From positions 3,156,668-3,220,667 of the forward strand of contig NZ_CP107551.1 in NCBI RefSeq assembly GCF_025837095.1: DNA of 64,000 bases. Reading direction: 5' to 3'. Of this stretch, positions 10,267 to 18,999 are shown in pieces. Below the pieces are notes generated by a model that worked only from the letters and a program-made list of their open reading frames with translations, searched no databases and was not told the DNA's origin. A program made the position numbers and the translations under genes. Source of the stretch: Rhodococcus sp. Z13. GTDB lineage: Bacteria; Actinomycetota; Actinomycetes; Mycobacteriales; Mycobacteriaceae. Each line of letters begins with the position of its first letter. The first letter of the stretch is position 1.

Positions 10267-11234
10267 TCGTCGCCGGGAACGACCCGCTCGTCGCGCCGCT
10301 CACCGACCTGCTGAACGCCTTCGGTCCCGCTCCTGCACCCGGGACGGAGACCGCCGACCTCGTCCGTCTCGGCGCACAGTGGGCCGAGGAGGTGTACGCG
10401 GAGGGCAGCACGGCCGTCGCCGAACTGGCCTGGGCGTGGACCGGCACCGCGGCCACCGAGGCGATCGGAAGCGTCGAGCGGGTGCTCGGCGACGTGCTCA
10501 CCGCCGCGGACCGGGGCCTCGCCCTGGCCGAACTCGTCCTCGAGGGAACCGTCACCGTGGCGACGGGCGCGGCCGAACTGATGCGCATCGTCGACTCCTT
10601 CGTCGCCTTCGCGCGGCAGGCCGCGCCGGTGGCAGCCCTGCCGCAGGGACAGCTGATGCTGCTCACCGTGGCGGTCGAGCACCTCGTCGCCGGCCTGGAC
10701 GTACTGACCCGGACCACCGCGACCCTCGCCGACCTCACCGAACGGGCCACGGCGCTCACGCCGGAGATCCCCGCCGATCCACAAGCGGACCACCCCGGCC
10801 CCGTCCTGAACGCCTTCGACGGCGATCCGGCACGAAACGGGGTGGAAGTGGTGCTTCCGGACGGCAGTGTCAGCCGCGCACCCAACGAGACCGCGGCGGC
10901 CGCCGTGCGGCACGCCCTCTCCCAGCAGGGCACCCCCTACGTGTGGGGCGGCACCTCCCCCGGCGCGGGGCTCGACTGCAGCGGCCTGACGCAGTACGCC
11001 TACGGGCAGGCCGGGGTCGAGTTGCCGCGCCTGGCCCAGGAGCAGGACGTCGGTGCCCGGGTCGATCCCGCGGCCGTCCTGCCCGGCGACCTCGCCGTCT
11101 GGGACGGCCACGTCGCAATGGTCGTCGGCAACGGGATGATGATCGAGGCCGGGGATCCGGTGTCGGTCACCCCGATCCGCACCACGAACGGGTCCATGGC
11201 GTTCCACGGCTTCTTCCGGCCCACCGGGAACTGA
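10263..11234 (+). CDS. NlpC/P60 peptidoglycan endopeptidase with helical WXG-like N-domain
   Basis: 323 residues. Residues 1-170 are helical, with a W59-T60-G61 turn between helices like WXG100/LXG proteins. Residues ~205-323 are an NlpC/P60 domain: [16 protein letters not shown] (Cys239), [13 protein letters not shown] (His283) and MMIEAG (Glu295), the Cys-His-Glu arrangement of RipA. No Sec signal is visible, so export probably relies on the co-translated EspC-like partner through a type VII system (inference). Likely role is cleavage of cell-wall peptides. The GTG start overlaps the upstream stop. Confidence 0.82.
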   Translation: MIVAGNDPLVAPLTDLLNAFGPAPAPGTETADLVRLGAQWAEEVYAEGSTAVAELAWAWTGTAATEAIGSVERVLGDVLTAADRGLALAELVLEGTVTVATGAAELMRIVDSFVAFARQAAPVAALPQGQLMLLTVAVEHLVAGLDVLTRTTATLADLTERATALTPEIPADPQADHPGPVLNAFDGDPARNGVEVVLPDGSVSRAPNETAAAAVRHALSQQGTPYVWGGTSPGAGLDCSGLTQYAYGQAGVELPRLAQEQDVGARVDPAAVLPGDLAVWDGHVAMVVGNGMMIEAGDPVSVTPIRTTNGSMAFHGFFRPTGN

Positions 11235-11281
11235 ACCCGGCGGAGCGGAACCGTTCGGCGCCGCGGTGCGTCCAACCCGAT

Positions 11282-11593
11282 ATGGACAGCACCACGGAAC
11301 CGATCACAGCGACCGCTCACAACCGGGCGGGAACCGTCTCGGTGCGCACGACCGACGGTGGCCTGCCGGTCGACCTGCGCATCGACCCCTCCGAGTTGCG
11401 GTACGGCGCGGCGCAGCTCGCCGAACAGATCGTGGCCCTGAACCGGCGGGCCGCCCGCGAGGCCGCGGTGATCCGCGGCGAGCAGCTCACCGCCGCCGGG
11501 GTGCCCCGGCACATCCTCACCCGGATGGGGCTGCCCACCCGCGCGGACCTCGCCGACACAGAGCAGGAACGGATATGGCAGGAACGGATATGA
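11282..11593 (+). CDS. YbaB/EbfC-like protein, uncharacterised
   Basis: 103 residues. The central part (GTVSVRTTDGGLPVDLRIDP followed by a long helix QLAEQIVALNRRAAREA) looks like the strand-helix layout of YbaB/EbfC-type proteins, extended at the C-terminus by MGLPTRADLADTEQERIW. It lies 47 bp after the NlpC/P60 gene and overlaps the next gene by 4 bp. YbaB-like proteins often accompany type VII-secretion-related genes in Mycobacteriales. Function unknown. Confidence 0.55.
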   Translation: MDSTTEPITATAHNRAGTVSVRTTDGGLPVDLRIDPSELRYGAAQLAEQIVALNRRAAREAAVIRGEQLTAAGVPRHILTRMGLPTRADLADTEQERIWQERI

Positions 11594-11889
11594 GCGAACA
11601 ACTGGTCGAGGAGATCGTCGAACGGGCCCGGGCACGCCTCGACGCCCTCGAACACACGGTGGAATCCCTGCAGGCGCTCGAGGTGTCGGCGCAGAGCCCC
11701 GACGGCCGGGTCGTGGCCCGGGTGGACGGCTCCGGGGCGCTCGTGGGCCTGCACCTGGCCGAGCCGATCCGCGGCGCCGACGTGCGGGAACTGGCCGCGA
11801 CGATCCTTGCGACGGTGCACGAGGCGGCGCGGGCGGCGGCCGCGGACCGGGTCGCACGGATGGACCGGCTGCGCGATGCACTGCACTGA
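11590..11889 (+). CDS. YbaB/EbfC family protein
   Basis: 99 residues, with an N-terminal helix, a central sheet (VSAQSPDGRVVARVDGSGAL) and a C-terminal helix (ELAATILATVHEAARAAA), the standard YbaB fold pattern; that family binds DNA as a dimer in other bacteria. The ATG at 11590 overlaps the previous stop (ATGA) and is preferred over 11575, which sits inside the upstream gene's repeat of AGGAACGGATATG. Last gene of the four-gene cassette starting at 9931. Confidence 0.65.
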   Translation: MSEQLVEEIVERARARLDALEHTVESLQALEVSAQSPDGRVVARVDGSGALVGLHLAEPIRGADVRELAATILATVHEAARAAAADRVARMDRLRDALH

Positions 11890-11959
11890 CAACTGCGCAC
11901 CGCGCGGCACCGCCCCGATCTTCTGCCGCCCCCGGCTATATTCTGCGGCCCGAGATGGC

Positions 11960-11965
11960 TAGGCT
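11960..11965 (+). promoter_or_regulatory. -10 element of a likely leaderless promoter
   Basis: TAGGCT, then 7 nt, then ATG at 11973. The spacing matches a leaderless start and is the reason for choosing 11973 over the in-frame ATG at 11955. Confidence 0.45.
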
Positions 11966-11972
11966 TCCCGCC

Positions 11973-13211
11973 ATGGCTGGAGACATCGTCCCGATCGAGC
12001 TCTGTCTCACCGACGGCAACGTCGTGACGCTGTGGGTGCCACGCTGGCGCGACGGGGACGACGAGTGGCAGGCGTTCCTCGGCCACGGCGACGACCTGTA
12101 CGTCTTCCCCGGTGTCGCCGAGCTGGTGGCCTTCGTCCGGTCCGGCGCCGACAACGACCTCGCCGACCACGAGACGTGGCCGGTCGTGTCGAAACTCGCC
12201 GCGTCGGAGTTCGAACCCGACGAGCTGCACCGGTTCGACGTGGTGGGCGTCCCCGAACTCGTCGCCGAGCGTCCCGAACCCCTCGTCGTGTCGAAGCTGC
12301 AGGACGTCTTCGACGTCGTGGCCGGTCTTGGCGACGCCTGCGAACTCGACGCCGTCACGTCCTTCTTCGAGCGGCCCGAGATCGCCGCGGTCGTGGACCA
12401 CGGGCCGTCGGCGTTCCAGGACCGGGCCGGCCGCGACCTGTGGAACGAGGTGGGCCGCGCGGTCGTCGACGACTGGGACGCGGTGATCGACGCCCTCGAC
12501 GGCGCGGTGAGCACCCCCGACGTCGCCGCGGCAGCGGTGTCGGAGGCCGAATCGGAGCTGGTCGCGGCCGACGAGAACGAGGTCGAGATCGACGACACCG
12601 TGGAGGACGTCGACTCCGACGACGAATACGAGTTCGTCGACACCGACGAGGACGAGGACGAAGACGACTTCTGGGTAGGGGTGGGCATCGATCCCGTCCG
12701 GATCATCACCACCGAGGGCAGCCTGTACACCCTGCGCTGCTACCTCGACGACGACGCCCTGTTCCTCGGCAGCGAGGGCACGATCTACGTCTTCCCGTCC
12801 GAACGCGCACTCGCCCGCTACCTGGCCGACAACCACGACCACGACCTCGCGGGCCTGGAGACCTACGACGAACTGCGGGTCGCGGCGATCGACGGTTCAC
12901 TCGAGGTGACGGTCTCCGACGACAACGTGTACGTGCTCACCGGCATCGCCGACGACATCACCGAGGGTGTCGACGCCGTCGATCCCGAACAGCTCGAGCT
13001 GGCGGTCGAGCTGTTCACCGACGCCGCCGACTACGCGGACGACGACTCGACCGATGCCGCGCTGGCCGCGTCGACGGAGCTGGGCTGGTTCGTCGCCTAC
13101 GTGCTCGAACCCGACTCGGGTCGTCGGCCGCCGTCGCCGCCGTTCGACGCCGAGGCGCTCGCCTGGCGCGAACTCGAGCGCGAGTTCGAGGCCCGGCTGC
13201 GCAGGTTCTGA
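11973..13211 (+). CDS. conserved acidic protein of Mycobacteriales (Rv3311-like)
   Basis: 412 residues (418 if started at 11955). No signal peptide or membrane segment. Two similar halves, each with a LWVPRW/YTLRCYLDDDALFLG and LYVFPGVAELVAFV/IYVFPSERALARYL motif, are joined by a highly acidic linker (about residues 190-220, rich in DE runs). The two-fold repeat suggests an internal duplication. Position between the upp and add genes and length match Rv3311 of M. tuberculosis, itself of unknown function. Nothing identifies a catalytic site. Confidence 0.75.
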   Translation: MAGDIVPIELCLTDGNVVTLWVPRWRDGDDEWQAFLGHGDDLYVFPGVAELVAFVRSGADNDLADHETWPVVSKLAASEFEPDELHRFDVVGVPELVAERPEPLVVSKLQDVFDVVAGLGDACELDAVTSFFERPEIAAVVDHGPSAFQDRAGRDLWNEVGRAVVDDWDAVIDALDGAVSTPDVAAAAVSEAESELVAADENEVEIDDTVEDVDSDDEYEFVDTDEDEDEDDFWVGVGIDPVRIITTEGSLYTLRCYLDDDALFLGSEGTIYVFPSERALARYLADNHDHDLAGLETYDELRVAAIDGSLEVTVSDDNVYVLTGIADDITEGVDAVDPEQLELAVELFTDAADYADDDSTDAALAASTELGWFVAYVLEPDSGRRPPSPPFDAEALAWRELEREFEARLRRF

Positions 13212-13266
13212 CCGCACCGCGGTCGCGCAGGTTCCGACCGCACCGCGGTCACGCAGATTCCGACCG
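13201..13266. repeat. 26-bp tandem repeat with internal hairpins at a convergent junction
   Basis: Two 26-bp units (13201-13226 and 13227-13252, two mismatches) and a partial third unit to 13266. Each full unit contains the inverted repeat GACCGC-ACC-GCGGTC, so the junction between the Rv3311-like gene and add can fold into two small hairpins in tandem. They may act as a bidirectional terminator; no T-tract follows. The first unit includes the last codons of the upstream gene. Confidence 0.7.
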
Positions 13267-14352
13267 TCAACCCACGAGCACGGCGTAGCCGGGCTTGATC
13301 ACGTCGTCGATCAGGGCGAGGCGCTGGTCGAACGGGATGAAGGCCGACTTCATGGCGTTGATGGTGAACCGCTCGAGGTCGGTCCAGCCGTAACCGAACG
13401 TCTCGGCGAGCCGCACCATCTCCTTCGTCATCGTCGTGTCGCTCATCAACCGGTTGTCGGTGTTGACGGTGACGCGGAACCGCAGCCGCGCGAGCAGGTC
13501 GAAGGGATGCTCGGCGAGGGTGCGCACCGCACCGGTCTGCACGTTGGAGGACGGGCACAGCTCGAGCGGGATGCGCTTGTCGCGAACGTAGTTCGCCAGC
13601 AGCCCGAGCGTCGCGGTGCCGTCGTCGTGGACGTCGATGTCGTCGACGATGCGCACGCCGTGCCCGAGCCGGTCGGTGCCGCAGAACGCGACGGCCTCGT
13701 GGATGGACGGCAGACCGAAGGCCTCCCCGGCGTGAACGGTGAAGTGGGCGTTGGCCGCGCGGGTGTACTCGAAGGCGTCGAGGTGCCGGCTGGGTGGGTT
13801 CCCGGCCTCGGCACCGGCGATGTCGAAGCCCACCACACCGCGGTCCCGGAAACGCACCGCGAGTTCCGCGATCTCACGGGAGCGCGCGGCGTGACGCATC
13901 GCGGTGAGCAGGCAGCCCACCCGGATGGTGCGCCCGCTCGCCTCCACCTCCGACTCGCCGGCGCGGAAACCTTCGAGGACGTGCTCGACGACCTCGTCGA
14001 GGGTCAGGCCGCGCTCGAGATGCTGCTCCGGCGCGAACCGCACCTCCGCGTACACGACTCCGTCGTCGGCGAGGTCGACGACGCACTCCCGCGCCACCCG
14101 TTCGAGACCCTCGGCGGTCTGCATGACCGCGACGGTGTGCGCGAAGGTCTCGAGATACCGCTCGAGCGACCCGCTGTCGGCGGACTCGCGGAACCAGCGG
14201 GCGATGTCGGCCTCGTCGTCGGCGGGCAACGACCAGCCGCACGCGTCGGCGAGTTCGAGCACCGTGGCGGGCCGCAACCCGCCGTCGAGGTGATCGTGCA
14301 GGAGCACCTTGGGAGCGGTGCGGACGAGTTCCGGAGTGGGCCGACCGTTCAT
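13267..14352 (-). CDS. add: adenosine deaminase
   Basis: Zinc hydrolase converting adenosine to inosine. 361 residues. Metal and catalytic motifs: [10 protein letters not shown] (HxH), [29 protein letters not shown] and [10 protein letters not shown] (Asp). Start at 14352 gives the family's normal length; longer starts add a proline/serine-rich non-homologous stretch. Last gene of the cdd-deoA-add salvage operon on the minus strand; only 19 bp separate it from deoA. Confidence 0.95.
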   Translation of the reverse strand: MNGRPTPELVRTAPKVLLHDHLDGGLRPATVLELADACGWSLPADDEADIARWFRESADSGSLERYLETFAHTVAVMQTAEGLERVARECVVDLADDGVVYAEVRFAPEQHLERGLTLDEVVEHVLEGFRAGESEVEASGRTIRVGCLLTAMRHAARSREIAELAVRFRDRGVVGFDIAGAEAGNPPSRHLDAFEYTRAANAHFTVHAGEAFGLPSIHEAVAFCGTDRLGHGVRIVDDIDVHDDGTATLGLLANYVRDKRIPLELCPSSNVQTGAVRTLAEHPFDLLARLRFRVTVNTDNRLMSDTTMTKEMVRLAETFGYGWTDLERFTINAMKSAFIPFDQRLALIDDVIKPGYAVLVG

Positions 14353-14371
14353 GCCCCCGGACGGTAGTCGT

Positions 14372-15652
14372 CTACGGGGCGATCCGCTCGACGACGAGCG
14401 GACGGGGTTCCGGTGCGGTGTCGGAGATCCGGATCCCGGCCCGGAGGCCGGCAAGCGCGTCGGGGATGCGGCCCGGCGTGTCGGTGTGCACGGTGAGCAG
14501 CGGCTGCCCGGCACGTACCCGCTCGCCCCGCACCGCATGCAGTTCGACACCGGCGCCGGCCTGCACCGGCTGCCCCTGGCGTTCGCGGCCCGCCCCGAGA
14601 CGCCAGGCCGCCTTCCCTACGGCGAGCGCGTCGAGCTCGGCGACCACACCGTCCTCCTCGGCGTACAGGGTCTCGGTGTGCGTGGCGACCGGCAACGGTG
14701 CGTCCGGGTCGCCGCCCTGCGCGGCGATCATCGCGCGCCAGCGGTCCATCGCGGAGCCGTCCCGGAGCCGGTCGGCGGGGTCGTCGTCGATACCGACGGC
14801 GGCGAGCATCTCCCGGGCGAGGGCGAGGGTCAGTTCGACGACGTCGTCCGGACCGCCACCGGCGAGCACCTCGATCGACTCCCTCACCTCCAGCGCGTTG
14901 CCCGCGGTGCGCCCGAGCGGGGTGTCCATGCGGGTGATCAGGGCCGTGGTGGGCAGCCCCTCGTCGGTGCCGAGCTCGACCATGGTGCGGGCCAGCTCGC
15001 GTGCCTCACCGAGCTCGGTGACGAAGGCCCCGCTGCCGACCTTGACGTCGAGGACCAGGGCACCGGTACCCTCGGCGATCTTCTTGCTCATGATCGAACT
15101 CGCGATGAGCGGGATCGACTCGACGGAGCCGGTGACGTCGCGCAGGGCGTAGAGCTTGCGGTCGGCCGGGGCGAGGTCGGCGCTCGCCGCGCACACCACA
15201 GCGCCGACGGCGGGATCGGACAGGATCCGCGCGACCTCGGCGGTGTCGAGGTCGGCCCGCCAGCCGGGGATCGCCTCGAGCTTGTCGAGGGTGCCGCCGG
15301 TGTAGCCGAGACCCCGGCCGGACAGCTGCGGGACCGCGGCGCCGCAGGCCGCGACGAGCGGGGCCAGCGGCAGCGTGATCTTGTCGCCCACGCCACCGGT
15401 GGAGTGCTTGTCGACGGTGCGCAGCCCGATGCCGGAGAAGTCGAGGCGCCGGCCGGAGTCGATCATGGCGGCGGTCCACCGGGCCGTCTCGGCCCGGCTC
15501 ATCCCGCGGAACCACACCGCCATCGCGAGGGCCGCCATCTGGGCGTCGGAGATCACGTCGTGGGTGAACGCCCGGATCACCCAGTCGATCTCGGCGCCGC
15601 TGAGTTCCTCACCGTCCCTCTTGCGGCGGATGAGGGTGACGATGTCAGGCAT
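14372..15652 (-). CDS. deoA: thymidine/pyrimidine-nucleoside phosphorylase
   Basis: Phosphorolysis of thymidine to thymine and deoxyribose 1-phosphate. 426 residues. The family signature is visible: [19 protein letters not shown], followed by [12 protein letters not shown]-like KLEAIPG and, near residue 180, [21 protein letters not shown]. The start [14 protein letters not shown] overlaps the cdd stop by 8 bp, indicating translational coupling. Middle gene of cdd-deoA-add. Confidence 0.95.
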   Translation of the reverse strand: MPDIVTLIRRKRDGEELSGAEIDWVIRAFTHDVISDAQMAALAMAVWFRGMSRAETARWTAAMIDSGRRLDFSGIGLRTVDKHSTGGVGDKITLPLAPLVAACGAAVPQLSGRGLGYTGGTLDKLEAIPGWRADLDTAEVARILSDPAVGAVVCAASADLAPADRKLYALRDVTGSVESIPLIASSIMSKKIAEGTGALVLDVKVGSGAFVTELGEARELARTMVELGTDEGLPTTALITRMDTPLGRTAGNALEVRESIEVLAGGGPDDVVELTLALAREMLAAVGIDDDPADRLRDGSAMDRWRAMIAAQGGDPDAPLPVATHTETLYAEEDGVVAELDALAVGKAAWRLGAGRERQGQPVQAGAGVELHAVRGERVRAGQPLLTVHTDTPGRIPDALAGLRAGIRISDTAPEPRPLVVERIAP

Positions 15653-16130
15653 CCGCTCCCCCTTCCTCGCGCACAGCAGTGTCACGGGCTGCGGCGCTCG
15701 CGCGCACAGCGGTGTCACGGGCTGCGGCGCTCGCGCGCACAGCGGCCAGATCGTCGGGGCCGAACGCGTCGGGAAGAAGGTCGGACAGGGGGCGCGGGCC
15801 GCTGTGGGTGTCGACCCAGAGGGCCGGTCCACCGTGTTCGAGGAGCAGCTGGCGGCACCGGCCGCAGGGGGTGATGACGTGCCCCCGGGCGTCGCACACG
15901 GCCACTGCGAGAAGGTGTCCCCCACCACCGCAGATCAAGTTACCGACGAGTACACATTCGGCACAAAGACCTATGCCGTGTGAGACATTTTCCACATTGC
16001 ACCCGAGGACGATCCGACCGTCGTCCACCAGCCCGGCCGCCCCCACCGGGAACTCCGAATACGGAGCATAGGCACGCTCCATAGCCTCATGTGCTTTGGC
16101 GCGCAACAATTTCCAGTCCACATCCGGCAT
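15645..16130 (-). CDS. cdd: cytidine deaminase with a tandem-repeat C-terminal tail
   Basis: Zinc enzyme deaminating cytidine and deoxycytidine to (deoxy)uridine. 161 residues; the zinc site is GLCAECVLV plus TPCGRCRQLL, with catalytic Glu in CAE. The core ends around residue 130; the tail contains an 11-residue unit AVRASAAARDT repeated twice, encoded by a 33-bp tandem duplication, then EEGGADA. Homologues of about 130 residues lack such a tail. Start at 16130 (MPDVDWKLLR) is chosen because upstream codons are non-homologous. First gene of the salvage operon. Confidence 0.92.
   Translation of the reverse strand: MPDVDWKLLRAKAHEAMERAYAPYSEFPVGAAGLVDDGRIVLGCNVENVSHGIGLCAECVLVGNLICGGGGHLLAVAVCDARGHVITPCGRCRQLLLEHGGPALWVDTHSGPRPLSDLLPDAFGPDDLAAVRASAAARDTAVRASAAARDTAVREEGGADA
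15668..15745. repeat. 33-bp tandem repeat inside cdd
   Basis: Units 15668-15700 and 15701-15733 differ at one base, with a partial third unit to 15745. The 33-bp period keeps the frame and adds 11 residues per copy to the Cdd tail, so copy number can vary without breaking the gene. Confidence 0.9.
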
Positions 16131-16193
16131 GGTTCCCCATCCTGTCACGGTGGTGCGGGTGACGGTAGACGAGCCCCACCGCACCAGATCACA

Positions 16194-16212
16194 ATTGGAA
16201 AGGCAAACCTAA
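16194..16212 (+). promoter_or_regulatory. candidate DtxR/IdeR iron box upstream of sdhC
   Basis: The 19-mer matches 14 of 19 positions of the iron-box consensus TTAGGTTAGGCTAACCTAA, with a strong right half (GGCAAACCTAA, 10/11) and a weak left half. It lies about 170 bp before sdhC and about 65 bp before a cdd start on the other strand. Binding is not shown; the 5-mismatch match makes this a candidate only. Confidence 0.3.
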
Positions 16213-16382
16213 CTTCGGTTTTGGGGGCCCGTACGAATCAGGCGGGGAATTAGTTCCCGACTTTGGGATGGGTCTAGAGTCGAGCCAAGTCGGTTCAGGT
16301 TCACGTCGGGCCCGTACTGCGGAATCCCCCCGGTAGGAGCGGCTCGGCGCGTCCACCATTGACGTTGGAGGCACAGCACTCG

Positions 16383-16790
16383 ATGAGCAGCACGACTGAA
16401 GCCGCCCCCGCATCGCCGGGGCGCACACGGTCGCTTTACCGGGGAGATCCCGGCATGTGGTCCTGGGTTTTGCACCGGATCACCGGCGTGGCGACGTTCT
16501 TCTTCCTTTTCGTCCACGTCCTCGACACCGCCCTCGTCCGGGTCAACCCCGAGACGTACGACTCGGTGATCGAAACCTACAAGAATCCCGTCGTCGGCCT
16601 GATGGAGCTGGCGCTGGTAGCGATGGTTCTCTACCACGCTCTCAACGGTCTGCGGGTCATGCTCGTCGACTTCTGGTCGAAGGGCCCGAAGTACCAGCGG
16701 GTGATGCTCTGGACGATCCTTGCGATCTGGTTCGTGGTGATGATCCCCGGCGCCATTCGCATCTTCTACAACATGTTTGCGGAGCACTGA
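16383..16790 (+). CDS. sdhC: succinate dehydrogenase cytochrome b556 subunit
   Basis: Membrane anchor of complex II, 135 residues with three hydrophobic segments (about 30-55, 68-90, 105-130). The SLYRGDPGMWSWVLHRITG motif before the first helix and histidines in helices 1 and 2 (HVLDTA, YHALNGLR) are typical of SdhC, the latter pair likely near the heme. Start at 16383 follows GGAGG at 16367-16371. First gene of the sdhCDAB operon. Confidence 0.92.
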   Translation: MSSTTEAAPASPGRTRSLYRGDPGMWSWVLHRITGVATFFFLFVHVLDTALVRVNPETYDSVIETYKNPVVGLMELALVAMVLYHALNGLRVMLVDFWSKGPKYQRVMLWTILAIWFVVMIPGAIRIFYNMFAEH

Positions 16791-16791
16791 C

Positions 16792-17232
16792 ATGACCGAA
16801 GCGAAGACCCTCGGCACGGCCTACGACCGGCCCGCCGGCCTGGACAACCCGCGCGCGCCGCGCCGCGCCGCGAAGAACAACTTCGAGCTCTACGCCTGGT
16901 TGTTCATGCGCCTGTCCGGCCTGGCTCTGATCATCCTGGTGCTCGGTCACCTGTTCATCATGCTGATGCTCGACGACGGCGTGCACCGGATCAACTTCGC
17001 CTTCGTCGCGGGGCGCTGGTCCAGCCCGTTCTGGCAGGTCTGGGACCTGTCGATGCTGTGGCTCGCCCAGCTTCACGGCGGTAACGGTCTGCGCACGGTC
17101 ATCGCGGACTACGCACGTAAGGACTCCACCCGGTTCTGGCTCAACACGATCCTCGTCGTGTCGATGATCCTGATCATGGGTCTGGGCACCTACGTGATCT
17201 TCACCTTCGACCCCAACATCCCGGCGAGCTAG
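16792..17232 (+). CDS. sdhD: succinate dehydrogenase hydrophobic anchor subunit
   Basis: Second membrane subunit of complex II, 146 residues, three membrane helices (about 40-62, 80-100, 115-140) with a His in the first (LGHLFIMLML). N-terminal region carries the NFELYAWLFMRLSGL motif common to SdhD. It begins one base after the sdhC stop; the Shine-Dalgarno GGAG lies inside the end of sdhC. Together with SdhC it binds quinone and heme. Confidence 0.9.
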   Translation: MTEAKTLGTAYDRPAGLDNPRAPRRAAKNNFELYAWLFMRLSGLALIILVLGHLFIMLMLDDGVHRINFAFVAGRWSSPFWQVWDLSMLWLAQLHGGNGLRTVIADYARKDSTRFWLNTILVVSMILIMGLGTYVIFTFDPNIPAS

Positions 17233-17247
17233 GGGAGCCGAACCTTC

Positions 17248-18999
17248 ATGCAGGAACATCGTTACGACGTAGTCATCGTCGGCGCCGGCGGCGCCGGCAT
17301 GCGTGCGGCCATCGAAGCGGGCCCGCGTGCTCGCACGGCGGTGCTCACCAAGCTCTACCCGACGCGCAGCCACACCGGCGCGGCCCAGGGCGGCATGTGC
17401 GCCGCGCTGGCGAACGTCGAGGAAGACAACTGGGAGTGGCACACCTTCGACACCGTCAAGGGTGGTGACTACCTGGTCGACCAGGACGCCGCGGAGATCA
17501 TGGCCAAGGAGGCCATCGACGCCGTCCTCGACCTCGAGAAGATGGGCCTTCCGTTCAACCGGACGCCCGAGGGCAAGATCGACCAGCGTCGCTTCGGTGG
17601 CCACACCCGCGACCACGGCAAGGCCCCGGTCCGTCGCGCGTGCTACGCCGCCGACCGCACGGGTCACATGATTCTGCAGACCCTCTACCAGAACTGCGTC
17701 AAGCACGACGTCGAGTTCTTCAACGAGTTCTACGCGCTCGACATCGCGCTCACCGAGACCGACGAGGGCCCGGTCGCGACCGGCGTCATCGCCTACGAAC
17801 TCGCCACCGGTGAGATCCACGTCTTCCACGCGAAGTCCATCGTCTTCGCGACGGGCGGCTCGGGCCGCATGTACAAGACGACGTCGAACGCCCACACCCT
17901 CACCGGTGACGGCCTCGGCATCATCTTCCGCAAGGGTCTGCCGCTGGAGGACATGGAGTTCCACCAGTTCCATCCGACGGGCCTGGCCGGTCTCGGCATC
18001 CTCATCTCGGAGGCCGTGCGCGGTGAGGGCGGCATCCTCCGCAACGCCGACGGCGAGCGGTTCATGGAGCGCTACGCCCCCACCATCAAGGACCTCGCGC
18101 CGCGCGACATCGTCGCCCGCTCGATGGTGCTCGAGGTGCTCGAGGGCCGCGGTGCCGGACCGAACAAGGACTACGTCTACATCGACGTGACCCACCTCGG
18201 CGAGGACGTCCTCGAGGAGAAGCTCCCGGACATCACCGAGTTCTCCCGCACCTACCTGGGTGTCGACCCGGTCACCGAGCTCGTGCCGGTCTACCCGACC
18301 TGCCACTACGTCATGGGCGGTATCCCCACCACCGTCAACGGCGAGGTGCTCCGCAACAACACCGAGATCGTCAAGGGCCTGTACGCCGCCGGTGAGTGCG
18401 CGTGCGTGTCCGTCCACGGCGCGAACCGCCTGGGCACCAACTCGTTGCTCGACATCAACGTGTTCGGCCGCCGCGCCGGCATCGCTGCCGCCGAGTACGC
18501 GAACGGCACCAAGCACGTGCCGCTGCCGGAGACGCCGACGAAGTACGTCGACGAGTGGCTCGATCTCATCCTGCACCAGGGCGGCAAGGAGCGGGTGGCC
18601 GACATCCGCGCCGAGCTGCAGCAGTCGATGGACAACAACGCCTCGGTGTTCCGCACCGAGGAGACGCTGACCCAGGCGCTCAACGACATCCACGCGCTGA
18701 AGAAGCGCTACAAGGAGATCACGGTCCACGACAAGGGCAAGCGCTACAACAGCGACCTGCTCGAGGCCCTGGAGCTCGGCTTCCTCCTGGAGATGGCCGA
18801 GGTCACGGTCGTCGGTGCGCTCAACCGCAAGGAGTCGCGTGGCGGTCACGCCCGCGAGGACTACCCGAAGCGCGACGACGAGAACTTCCTCAAGCACACC
18901 ATGGCGTACAAGGTGGGCGAGGACCTCATCTCCGACATTCGCCTGGACTACAAGCCGGTGGTCCAGACCCGGTACGAGCCCATGGAGCGTAAGTACTGA
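17248..18999 (+). CDS. sdhA: succinate dehydrogenase flavoprotein subunit
   Basis: Catalytic subunit oxidising succinate to fumarate with covalent FAD. 583 residues. N-terminal dinucleotide site VIVGAGGAGMRAA, the FAD-linking histidine in TRSHTGAAQGGMCAAL, active-site EFHQFHPTGL, and RGEGGILRN. The stop overlaps the sdhB start by one base (TGATG), as expected for the sdhCDAB operon. Standard length and motifs; no anomalies. Confidence 0.97.
   Translation: MQEHRYDVVIVGAGGAGMRAAIEAGPRARTAVLTKLYPTRSHTGAAQGGMCAALANVEEDNWEWHTFDTVKGGDYLVDQDAAEIMAKEAIDAVLDLEKMGLPFNRTPEGKIDQRRFGGHTRDHGKAPVRRACYAADRTGHMILQTLYQNCVKHDVEFFNEFYALDIALTETDEGPVATGVIAYELATGEIHVFHAKSIVFATGGSGRMYKTTSNAHTLTGDGLGIIFRKGLPLEDMEFHQFHPTGLAGLGILISEAVRGEGGILRNADGERFMERYAPTIKDLAPRDIVARSMVLEVLEGRGAGPNKDYVYIDVTHLGEDVLEEKLPDITEFSRTYLGVDPVTELVPVYPTCHYVMGGIPTTVNGEVLRNNTEIVKGLYAAGECACVSVHGANRLGTNSLLDINVFGRRAGIAAAEYANGTKHVPLPETPTKYVDEWLDLILHQGGKERVADIRAELQQSMDNNASVFRTEETLTQALNDIHALKKRYKEITVHDKGKRYNSDLLEALELGFLLEMAEVTVVGALNRKESRGGHAREDYPKRDDENFLKHTMAYKVGEDLISDIRLDYKPVVQTRYEPMERKY

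Noticed and set aside
16657-18897. Long open frame (746 codons) on the minus strand opposite sdhD/sdhA
   Set aside because: Antisense shadow of GC-rich sdhA; repetitive V/L/D/E/G/R composition and no domain, while sdhA is unambiguous.
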